From: Lachnospira sp. UBA4285 | GTDB taxonomy: Bacteria > Bacillota > Clostridia > Lachnospirales > Lachnospiraceae | Direction: 5' to 3' | Assembly: GCA_002394965.1 (NCBI GenBank) | Contig: DGVL01000069.1 | Span: 1-7,933 of the forward strand | Length of the DNA: 7,933 nt | Shown: in pieces, positions 1 through 4,963 of the stretch | How the letters are laid out: every line of letters begins with the position of its first letter | Numbering within the stretch: the first letter of the stretch is position 1 | Program-made: the position numbers and the translations under genes | Notes under the pieces: generated by a model | What the model was told of the DNA's origin: nothing | What the model saw: only the letters and a program-made list of their open reading frames with translations | Database searches by the model: none

Positions 1-1471
1 AGATGATGTCATATCCGGTCACCAGAACGCTCGTCGGATAGAAGTACTCCAGCTCCGGAGTCTTATCCGGCCATCCGAGAGTGGAGAACGGCCAGAGAGC
101 TGACGAGAACCATGTGTCCAGCGTGTCCGGATCCTGCGTGATATGAGTGCTTCCGCACTTCGGGCACCTGGTGACAGGTTCCGCCGAAACAGTCAGCTCG
201 CCGCAGTCATCGCAGGTGTACGCCGGGATCCGGTGCCCCCACCAGAGCTGTCTTGAGATGCACCAGTCGCGGATGTTGTCGGTCCAGTTGAAGTATGTAC
301 TCTTCATGCTGTCCGGGATGAGACGGATCTGGCCGGTTCTGACAGCATCCGCCGCCGGCTTGATCAGATCGTTCATCCTGACGAACCACTGTTTCTTCAC
401 CATCGGCTCCACCGTGGTATGGCAGCGGTCGTGCACGCCGACGTTGTGATGAATGGTCTCAACCTTGACAAGAAGCCCCTGCTTCTTCAGGTCCTCCACC
501 ATCGCCTCGCGCGCCGCGTAGCGGTCCATGCCGGCGTACTTCCCGCATCGGTCATTCAGGGTGGCGTCGTCGTTCAGGATGTTGATCTGCTCGAGGTTGT
601 GACGCCTGCCGACTTCGAAGTCATTCGGATCGTGAGCCGGCGTGATCTTCACGACGCCGGTGCCGAACTCTCTGTCGACATACGAATCCGCGATGATGGG
701 AATGTCCCTGTCCGTCAGCGGCAGATGCACCATCTTGCCGACCAGATCCTTGTAGCGCTCGTCGTCCGGGTTGACGGCAAGCGCCGTGTCGCCCAGCAGC
801 GTCTCCGGGCGCGTGGTGGCGATCATAACATATCGTCCCTCTTCTCCGACAACCGGGTAATTGATATACCAGAAATGTCCTTCCTGCTCCTCGTACTCAA
901 CTTCCGCGTCCGAGAGAGATGTGTGGCAGACCGGGCACCAGTTTATGATGCGGTTGCCCTGATAGATAAGGCCTTTGTTGTACAGATTGACGAACACCTG
1001 ACGGACAGCCTTTGAGCAGCCCTCATCCATCGTGAAACGCTCGCGGTCCCAGTCACAGGAAGAGCCGATCTTCTTCAGCTGACTCGTGATCATGCCGCCG
1101 TATTCTTTCTTCCAGGCCCAGACATGCTTCAGGAATTCCTCGCGGCCGATCGCATGCTTGTCGATGCCTTTTTCCTTCAGGGCATTCGTGACCTTGACCT
1201 CTGTGGAGATGCTGGCGTGATCCGTGCCCGGAACCCAGAGTGCCTCATACCCCTGCATCCTCTTGAAGCGGACCAGAATATCCTGCATGGTATTGTCCAG
1301 TGCGTGACCCATGTGCAGCTTGCCGGTGATATTCGGCGGCGGCATGACGATTGAGAAGGGTTTTTTCCTCTTGTCGACCTGCGCGTGAAAATATTTTTTG
1401 TCAAGCCACTTCTGATACAGTCTGCCCTCGATGGCAGCCGGATCATACGTCTTATCAAGCTGTTTCCCCAT
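1..1471 (-). CDS. valS: valyl-tRNA synthetase, N-terminal 490 codons (cut by left edge)
   Basis: Class I aminoacyl-tRNA synthetase that charges tRNA-Val in the cytoplasm. The visible part begins [10 protein letters not shown]. It carries the HIGH-type ATP-binding signature [14 protein letters not shown] (about residues 45-58) and [14 protein letters not shown] (about 81-94). The CP1 editing domain follows, with [12 protein letters not shown] and [18 protein letters not shown]. Later come [15 protein letters not shown] and a zinc knuckle of the form CDDC...CPKC, then [18 protein letters not shown]. The KMSKS loop, anticodon-binding domain and C-terminal arm lie beyond the left edge; bacterial ValRS is usually about 880 residues, so a little over half is here. 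The start is fixed by AGGAGGA at 1481-1487, nine bases upstream of the ATG. The gene has its own promoter in the 141-bp gap after the CarD-like gene. Very sure of the identity. Confidence 0.98.
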   Translation of the reverse strand, partial: MGKQLDKTYDPAAIEGRLYQKWLDKKYFHAQVDKRKKPFSIVMPPPNITGKLHMGHALDNTMQDILVRFKRMQGYEALWVPGTDHASISTEVKVTNALKEKGIDKHAIGREEFLKHVWAWKKEYGGMITSQLKKIGSSCDWDRERFTMDEGCSKAVRQVFVNLYNKGLIYQGNRIINWCPVCHTSLSDAEVEYEEQEGHFWYINYPVVGEEGRYVMIATTRPETLLGDTALAVNPDDERYKDLVGKMVHLPLTDRDIPIIADSYVDREFGTGVVKITPAHDPNDFEVGRRHNLEQINILNDDATLNDRCGKYAGMDRYAAREAMVEDLKKQGLLVKVETIHHNVGVHDRCHTTVEPMVKKQWFVRMNDLIKPAADAVRTGQIRLIPDSMKSTYFNWTDNIRDWCISRQLWWGHRIPAYTCDDCGELTVSAEPVTRCPKCGSTHITQDPDTLDTWFSSALWPFSTLGWPDKTPELEYFYPTSVLVTGYDII

Positions 1472-1495
1472 TGATGCTCTTCCTCCTGACCTTTG

Positions 1496-1538
1496 ACTGC
1501 CGCGTGGAAAGCAGGAAAGCGCCTCCCTTTGCAGCAGT
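1496..1538 (-). other. possible 5' leader stem-loop of valS
   Basis: On the minus strand ACTGCTGC (1531-1538) can pair with GCGGCAGT (1496-1503), eight pairs including one U-G. The stem begins almost exactly at the predicted transcription start. It leaves the valS ribosome binding site (1481-1487) free, so it looks more like a 5'-end structure than an attenuator. It is not a T-box: the leader is too short and lacks the conserved T-box sequence. No T-rich tract follows it. Confidence 0.35.
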
Positions 1539-1545
1539 TCTTCCA

Positions 1546-1574
1546 ATAGTAGCACCGCCCTTGTGCATTATCAA
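1546..1574 (-). promoter_or_regulatory. sigma-A type promoter of valS
   Basis: On the minus strand, TTGATA (1569-1574) is followed after exactly 17 bases by TACTAT (1546-1551), with a TGC extended -10 element directly before it. Transcription would start near 1539, giving a leader of about 68 bases before the valS ATG. The -35 box matches the consensus at 5 of 6 positions and the -10 box at 4 of 6, helped by the extended element. No convincing terminator separates valS from the CarD-like gene, so read-through from upstream is also possible. Confidence 0.7.
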
Positions 1575-1612
1575 GAAGACGGACTTTTAAGCGCAGCTTC
1601 TCCAGGCCCGGT

Positions 1613-2110
1613 TCAGATCCCGATGCCTAGAGCTGCGTCCATCCGGGCTGTCAAGCCGTCCAGTTCCTGTCCCGTCGCCGTGGCCAGCTCCTGGTACAGA
1701 ATCTTCTTTGCCTCTGCAAGCATTCTTGCGTCCGCGGACTTCATCCGCCTCACCTGTCTGGCGCGCTCATTGCGGATGTTGTACAGATGGCGGATCAGAT
1801 GCATGATCTCCCTCGGATCCTGCGATTTGACGATCGTCTCGTAGTCCCTCGGAGAAATCCTCCGGTTCATCGCGGCGTCTTTTGCACAGCCGGACGCCAG
1901 AATCATCAGTTCTTCCGCATCTTTGGCGCTCATCACATACCGGATCGGCACTTTGTTGTGAACCGGGCAGTATATGATCCCGCGGTCGTCGTACAACGGC
2001 TTCAGGAAATAGAACGTACCGTCAACTCCTTTTATCTCCGGCTTCCCGATATTCGTGATCTCACAGGTTCCGAGGACGCCATATTCAACCTTGTCACCGA
2101 TTTCAAACAT
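1613..2110 (-). CDS. CarD-like transcriptional regulator (165 aa)
   Basis: Cytoplasmic protein of the CarD/CdnL family, whose members bind the RNA polymerase beta subunit and tune open-complex stability at promoters. The N-terminal Tudor-like RNAP-interaction domain (residues 2-65) has GDKVEYGVLGTCEI and YFLKPLYDDRGIIYCPV. A helical C-terminal domain spans about 75-160. Its segment SADARMLAEAKKILYQEL aligns with the SAGEKRMLAKARQILVGEL segment I recall from mycobacterial CarD. The length is normal for the family. The protein contains no tryptophan; characterised CarD proteins use a conserved Trp in the C-terminal domain as a wedge in the DNA bubble, and the aligned place here is around MNRRIS (81-86). 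The start is supported by a modest ribosome binding site, GAAGGG, about five bases before the ATG. It has its own candidate promoter and a leader hairpin. Family assignment is confident; the target genes cannot be told. Confidence 0.88.
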   Translation of the reverse strand: MFEIGDKVEYGVLGTCEITNIGKPEIKGVDGTFYFLKPLYDDRGIIYCPVHNKVPIRYVMSAKDAEELMILASGCAKDAAMNRRISPRDYETIVKSQDPREIMHLIRHLYNIRNERARQVRRMKSADARMLAEAKKILYQELATATGQELDGLTARMDAALGIGI

Positions 2111-2130
2111 ACAATCCCTTCTTCTGGCCT

Positions 2131-2154
2131 TAAAAAAGCGGCTGTAATGCCGCT
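2131..2154 (-). terminator. terminator-like hairpin in the leader of the CarD-like gene
   Basis: On the minus strand AGCGGC (2149-2154) pairs perfectly with GCCGCT (2137-2142) across a six-base loop and is followed at once by a run of T (2132-2137, sharing the last stem base). It has the form of an intrinsic terminator but lies 21 bases upstream of the CarD-like start codon. It also lies within a few bases of that gene's predicted transcription start. It could be a second terminator backing the one at 2213-2251, an attenuator for longer transcripts, or a 5'-end stabilising hairpin. The plus strand has TTTT a few bases past the same stem, a weaker fit. Confidence 0.5.
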
Positions 2155-2161
2155 CACTTTT

Positions 2162-2194
2162 ATCATATTAACACTTTTTTCAGTATTCATTCAA
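2162..2194 (-). promoter_or_regulatory. candidate promoter of the CarD-like gene
   Basis: On the minus strand TTGAAT (2189-2194) is followed after 18 bases by TAATAT (2165-2170). A better-matching -10 box, TATGAT (2162-2167), overlaps it but would need a 21-base spacer. The interval is AT-rich, unlike its surroundings, and lies just after the terminator of the upstream gene, which supports an independent promoter. The predicted start, near 2155-2158, falls at the edge of the leader hairpin. Confidence 0.5.
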
Positions 2195-2212
2195 TGCCGA
2201 TTGCCGGGCATC

Positions 2213-2251
2213 AAAAAAAGATGTGTCGGAAATCCAGCTCCGGCACATCTT
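2213..2251 (-). terminator. intrinsic terminator after the DUF6465-like gene
   Basis: On the minus strand a 13-base arm, AAGATGTGCCGGA (2239-2251), pairs with TCCGACACATCTT (2218-2230) with a single C-A mismatch and an eight-base loop. It runs straight into seven T (2213-2219). The structure starts about 30 bases after the stop codon of the Lys/Ala-rich gene. It ends the HPr-like/DUF6465-like transcript and separates it from the CarD-like gene. Confidence 0.9.
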
Positions 2252-2280
2252 CTTATACTGTATCAAGTCTGATACGGATC

Positions 2281-2853
2281 TCAGAACAGATCCACGGCGC
2301 CCATGAAATTGTCGTTGGCGACGTAATAGCACTTGCCCTCTTCCGGCTTTACATACAGCTTGACGCTTGAAACGTCAACACCCTGAGCGTTCGCGTCGTC
2401 CACAACCTTTTTGACAAGCGTCTCCTGATCAACCTGACCGCCCATATACTGGAAGAACACCTTCGTCAGCGGCTCTGCCTTCGCGGCCTTTTTCGCGCGC
2501 GCCGCTCTGGCCGGTGCCTTCACAGCTTTCTTCACTTCTTCCTTCTTCTCAGCGACAGCTTCCTTTACTTCTTTGCCCGCCTTTTCAACAGCCTTTCTGA
2601 CCTCGGCTGTCTTCTCTTCAGCCGCTTTTTTCACCTCGGCTGTCTTTTCCTCAGCGGCCTTTTTCACCTCGGCTGTCCTCTTTTCGGCGTTCTCCTTCAC
2701 GGCTTCCGCCTTCTTTTCAACTGTCTCAGCTGCTTTTCCGGCTTTTTCCTCCGCCTTCAGAGCATCTGCCATCAGCGGCTCCTTTGTCACAGCGGCCCCG
2801 CCCTTTGCTGCTGTTCTCTTTGATGCTGTCGTTGTCTTTCTGGTCCTGCTCAT
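2281..2853 (-). CDS. Lys/Ala-rich 11-mer-repeat protein with DUF6465-like C-terminal domain (190 aa)
   Basis: Two-part protein of unknown function. Residues 1-127 are Lys/Ala/Glu-rich and very basic at the ends. Their middle holds 11-residue tandem repeats (about 56-90) of the type AEEKTAEVKKA, expected to form an amphipathic helix or coiled coil like LEA or AlgP/histone-H1-like tails. Residues 129-190 form a compact domain, with KVFFQYMGGQVD and VKLYVKPEEGKCYYV, that I recognise as the DUF6465 type common in Lachnospiraceae. No signal peptide or membrane segment is seen. The start chosen is the ATG at 2853: GGAGGA (2861-2866) sits seven bases before it. An in-frame ATG at 2868 overlaps that ribosome binding site and has none of its own. 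The gene lies 48 bases after the HPr-like gene with no terminator between and ends at a strong terminator, so the two are probably co-transcribed. DNA or RNA binding by the basic tail is inference. Confidence 0.85.
   Translation of the reverse strand: MSRTRKTTTASKRTAAKGGAAVTKEPLMADALKAEEKAGKAAETVEKKAEAVKENAEKRTAEVKKAAEEKTAEVKKAAEEKTAEVRKAVEKAGKEVKEAVAEKKEEVKKAVKAPARAARAKKAAKAEPLTKVFFQYMGGQVDQETLVKKVVDDANAQGVDVSSVKLYVKPEEGKCYYVANDNFMGAVDLF
2600..2692 (-). repeat. 33-bp in-gene tandem repeats coding for 11-mers
   Basis: The unit beginning acctcggctgt (plus strand) occurs at 2600, 2633 and 2666, exactly 33 bp apart, with near-identical sequence between. Each unit codes for one AEEKTAEVKKA-type 11-mer of the DUF6465-like protein. 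The copies are close enough for slippage to change copy number in frame. This is a coding repeat, not an intergenic element. Confidence 0.85.
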
Positions 2854-2860
2854 ACCTTTC

Positions 2861-2866
2861 TCCTCC
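2861..2866 (-). promoter_or_regulatory. ribosome binding site deciding the DUF6465-like start
   Basis: GGAGGA on the minus strand is seven bases upstream of the ATG at 2853. It overlaps the last base of the upstream in-frame ATG (2866-2868), which therefore cannot be the main start. The protein is 190 residues rather than 195. Confidence 0.8.
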
Positions 2867-2901
2867 ATCTGCTATGCTTAAACTGAAGTCAACCTGAAGC
2901 A

Positions 2902-3150
2902 TTATGAAGCCAGGAATTCACAAATATCCGCCACCGCCTGCTCAGCGTCGGCGCCCTCGGCACAGACGTCAACTTTCATGCCGTCATGAAGGCCGAACGC
3001 CATCATCCCCATCAGGCTCTTGCCGTTGATGTTCTTGCCGTTCCCAGCCAGTTCGATATGGCTCTCATACTTGCAGGCCTTCTGAACAAGCTCAGCGATC
3101 GCGTTCTTATGCTTATTCTCGAGATTTGATACCTCTACCCTTTTTGTCAT
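2902..3150 (-). CDS. HPr-family protein with altered active-site loop (82 aa)
   Basis: Small cytoplasmic protein with the full HPr fold. HPr carries phosphate from enzyme I to PTS sugar permeases on His15 and, in Firmicutes, is phosphorylated on Ser46 to control catabolite repression. Here residues 21-28 (LVQKACKY) and 44-50 (KSLMGMM) match HPr closely. His14 and Ser45 fall exactly on the two phosphorylation positions. The canonical loop GIHARPA, however, reads NKHKNAI (12-18), so the Arg and Pro that shape phosphotransfer are missing. It may still be phosphorylated at Ser45, or may be a regulatory HPr paralogue comparable to Bacillus Crh. The reading frame extends upstream without a stop into the preceding gene. 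The start at 3150 is chosen because GAGG lies about six bases before it, the HPr fold begins there, and the promoter lies just upstream. No other PTS gene is in the window. Confidence 0.9.
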   Translation of the reverse strand: MTKRVEVSNLENKHKNAIAELVQKACKYESHIELAGNGKNINGKSLMGMMAFGLHDGMKVDVCAEGADAEQAVADICEFLAS

Positions 3151-3201
3151 CTCACACCTCGAATGAAGAATCATGCCGGTCGTAAGCACCGTCAAGTCGA
3201 A

Positions 3202-3230
3202 ATGATAGTATGAATTTGAAACTATGTCAA
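3202..3230 (-). promoter_or_regulatory. strong sigma-A promoter of the HPr-like gene
   Basis: On the minus strand a perfect TTGACA (3225-3230) is followed after 17 bases by TATCAT (3202-3207), which matches the -10 consensus at 5 of 6 positions. Transcription would start near 3195, about 45 bases before the HPr-like ATG. The -35 box overlaps the stop codon of the upstream 104-aa gene. This makes the HPr-like and DUF6465-like genes a separate, probably well-expressed unit. Confidence 0.85.
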
Positions 3231-3541
3231 GTCGCCCCGGATGCCCGTGAGCGGCCTGTGGCGTAGAGTTGCGCGGCGTCTTCGTCAAAGGTCCTTGTCA
3301 CTTCATATCCCTTCAGCATTTCAAAAAATCGCTTTTCTCTCGCATCTTCCGGTTCCGGATGCTTGAGAATTTCCGCCACGGTTTCTCTGAGTTCATCCGC
3401 GGAATGTAGTTTTTCCAATAAAATATTAAATTTTCCCGCGAGGTATCCGGCCGCATACGCGCACTCGTAGTTTCCGACCATAACCGCCTCCGGGAAATGT
3501 ACCTTCTTCTCGACCGCCTGAACGGCCAGCAGCTGTATCAT
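3227..3541 (-). CDS. protein of unknown function, coupled to the HAD gene (104 aa)
   Basis: I do not recognise this family. The product begins MIQLLAVQAVEKKVHFPEAV and is a soluble, probably mainly helical protein with no signal peptide, membrane segment or metal motif. The middle (39-79) is charged and helix-rich. The last ten or so residues (GRSRASGAT) look disordered. Its ATG shares an ATGA overlap with the stop codon of the HAD gene, the classic arrangement for translational coupling, and AGAGG lies about nine bases upstream inside the HAD gene. Part of the gene (about 3410-3440) is AT-richer than its neighbours. Its stop overlaps the -35 box of the next promoter. Reality as a gene is supported by the coupling and an uninterrupted frame; its role is unknown. 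Confidence 0.75.
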   Translation of the reverse strand: MIQLLAVQAVEKKVHFPEAVMVGNYECAYAAGYLAGKFNILLEKLHSADELRETVAEILKHPEPEDAREKRFFEMLKGYEVTRTFDEDAAQLYATGRSRASGAT

Positions 3542-4191
3542 ACTGCACCGCCTCTCTGAAACAGTTCCTCGAGATCACGCAGGCAGCCTATGGCCGCGTC
3601 CGGCGCCGCTGCCTGTCCGAATCCGTACGACGCGAAAATAAACGGCAGTCCGGCAGCTCTCGCAGACCTCTCGTCACCGGCCGTGTCGCCGACGTAGACT
3701 GCGTGCCTCAGATTGTTTCTTTTCATCAGGATTCGGATGCTTCCGTCCTTGCCGGTATGTGTCCGTCCCCAGCACTCCGTGTCCCTGAAGTACCTTCCGA
3801 GCCCGTGGGCGCCGAGAAAAGCCTCGATGTACCCGTCCTGGCAGTTGCTCACGATGAAGAGCGGAAGGCGCCCTGCGAGGAATGCGAGTGTCTCTTCAAG
3901 CCCCGGGAACAACTTGCCGCCGTGCTCGCGCAGATACTGGTTCTCATGGGCGCACATTGCCTCCATGACGCGCTCGCGCGCATCTGGCGCCGCTCCGGAG
4001 AGAAGCCTGTCCCGGATCACATCCATGGGCAGGCCGAAGCACGGAAGAATTTCCTCCTTCGTGAGCGGCCCTCTTGCGGCCTCCGGGCTGGATGTGATCA
4101 CTTCGTTCCACGCTCTCAGAACTCCGTCCCGGGAGTCCCAGAGTGTCCCGTCCAGATCAAACAGAATGCTGTCCGTCTCAGTAAAATCCAT
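3538..4191 (-). CDS. HAD-superfamily phosphatase, phosphoglycolate phosphatase-like (217 aa)
   Basis: Mg-dependent cytoplasmic phosphohydrolase of the HAD superfamily with a helical C1 cap. Motif I is FDLDGTLWDS (11-20), with nucleophile Asp12 and acid/base Asp14. The cap spans about 20-90. Motif II is IVSNCQ (113-118), with Ser115. Motif III is Lys148 in TGKDGS. Motif IV is VGDTAGD (167-173), with Asp169 and Asp173. All catalytic residues are present and the length is typical of Gph/PGMB-like members. The substrate cannot be read from sequence; phosphoglycolate, sugar phosphates and pyrophosphate are all possible, and beta-phosphoglucomutase is less likely without the usual substrate-loop signatures. 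The start follows the TPR gene stop by four bases, with AGAGGA inside that gene as ribosome binding site. It belongs to the four-gene set headed by the GH13-like gene. Confidence 0.92.
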   Translation of the reverse strand: MDFTETDSILFDLDGTLWDSRDGVLRAWNEVITSSPEAARGPLTKEEILPCFGLPMDVIRDRLLSGAAPDARERVMEAMCAHENQYLREHGGKLFPGLEETLAFLAGRLPLFIVSNCQDGYIEAFLGAHGLGRYFRDTECWGRTHTGKDGSIRILMKRNNLRHAVYVGDTAGDERSARAAGLPFIFASYGFGQAAAPDAAIGCLRDLEELFQRGGAV

Positions 4192-4195
4192 ACAT

Positions 4196-4963
4196 TTATC
4201 CTCTCAGTCTCCGGACCAGGGCCTGCAGCTCGCCGTCACGGCTGATGTCCGACGCCACTTCAAAGCAGTCGGCTGCCTCCTGCATCCGCCCTGCGCGGAC
4301 AAGATCGTACCCAGCGTGGCACACGACCTGAATAGAAGTCTCATCCGGCCGGGTAAAGACAGATTCGGCAAGGAGGAGTCTGTCAATCTCCTCGTCTGTC
4401 ATCTGCGGCGTCGTGTCGCGAAGTGATGTTTCCAGATACTGAAGCTCCAGATCTGCATTCTGTGAGTGAAAGTACCGGTTTGCCCGGATGTAGCAGGCCC
4501 GCGCCACATCCGGCCTGTACTTCTCGACGAAATAAAATCCCGCGTTGCGGTAGTATCTGGCCGTCTCCGCCCTTGTCAGGCAGTAACGGTGCGCTTCCTG
4601 CGTTTTCTTCAGATAGGGTCTGAGCTTGCCTTCCTGCTTCAGAGCCTCGGCTGCAGCAAGCTTTGCCGTGAGGCTGACCGGATTCCAGAGCTCTGCCTTC
4701 CGGAAGCAGCGGAACGCGGCGTGGGGCTTTCCCTCGCGCAGCTTTGCGCTCCCCACCTGCAGATAGTATGCGCTGTACGGCACCGGCGAAATGTGAAGTT
4801 CCTTTCCGTTGTCCGGGAAATACCACCGGTACAGGTAATACTCCATCGCGTGATCCAAGCTGACAGTCACGGCCGTCTCGGATACGCGAAGCGACTCGCC
4901 GCCATCCTCCATGTCTTCCAGTGCCGCCACGGTCTTTCTGGCTGTCTCAAGTGTTTCGTCCAC
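4196..4963 (-). CDS. TPR-repeat protein with GTG start (255 aa)
   Basis: Soluble helical-repeat protein, probably a protein-protein scaffold. TPR-like helix pairs are seen at about 63-95 (YYLQVGSAKLREGKPHAAFRCFRKA), 134-166 (ARYYRNAGFYFVEKYRPDVARACY) and 213-240 (CHAGYDLVRAGRMQEAADCF). The first 60 residues resemble no domain I know. No signal peptide or membrane segment is visible. The start is GTG, eight bases after AGGAAGG, and lies inside the end of the GH13-like gene (17-bp overlap), implying coupled translation. The stop is four bases before the HAD gene. Position in the operon suggests it may bind the GH13-like protein or the HAD phosphatase, which is inference only. TPR assignment is reasonably sure; the partner is not. 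Confidence 0.82.
   Translation of the reverse strand: MDETLETARKTVAALEDMEDGGESLRVSETAVTVSLDHAMEYYLYRWYFPDNGKELHISPVPYSAYYLQVGSAKLREGKPHAAFRCFRKAELWNPVSLTAKLAAAEALKQEGKLRPYLKKTQEAHRYCLTRAETARYYRNAGFYFVEKYRPDVARACYIRANRYFHSQNADLELQYLETSLRDTTPQMTDEEIDRLLLAESVFTRPDETSIQVVCHAGYDLVRAGRMQEAADCFEVASDISRDGELQALVRRLRG

Noticed and set aside
419..1015. Plus-strand open frame of 198 codons opposite valS
   Set aside because: It is antisense to strongly conserved valyl-tRNA synthetase sequence, resembles no protein, and has no ribosome binding site of note; long antisense frames are expected at this GC content.
1490..1612. T-box riboswitch before valS
   Set aside because: GGGCGGTGCTAC on the minus strand faintly recalls the T-box core, but it lies within the promoter spacer and -10 region, and no specifier stem or terminator is present.
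1575..1612. Terminator after the CarD-like gene
   Set aside because: Only a four-base stem (AAGC/GCTT) followed by AAAA rather than a T run is present on the minus strand; not a credible terminator.
2600..2692. CRISPR-like array because of regular 33-bp spacing
   Set aside because: The units are contiguous with no spacers, lie within a coding frame and encode 11-residue protein repeats.
3151..3288. 46-codon N-terminal extension of the HPr-like gene
   Set aside because: It overlaps the upstream gene and the promoter, lies before the HPr fold, and starts upstream of the predicted transcription start; the ATG at 3150 has a ribosome binding site.
3713..4426. Plus-strand open frame of 237 codons opposite the HAD and TPR genes
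   Set aside because: The minus strand carries all four HAD motifs and the coupled TPR gene; the plus-strand product is rich in Arg, Ser and Pro, with no domain.
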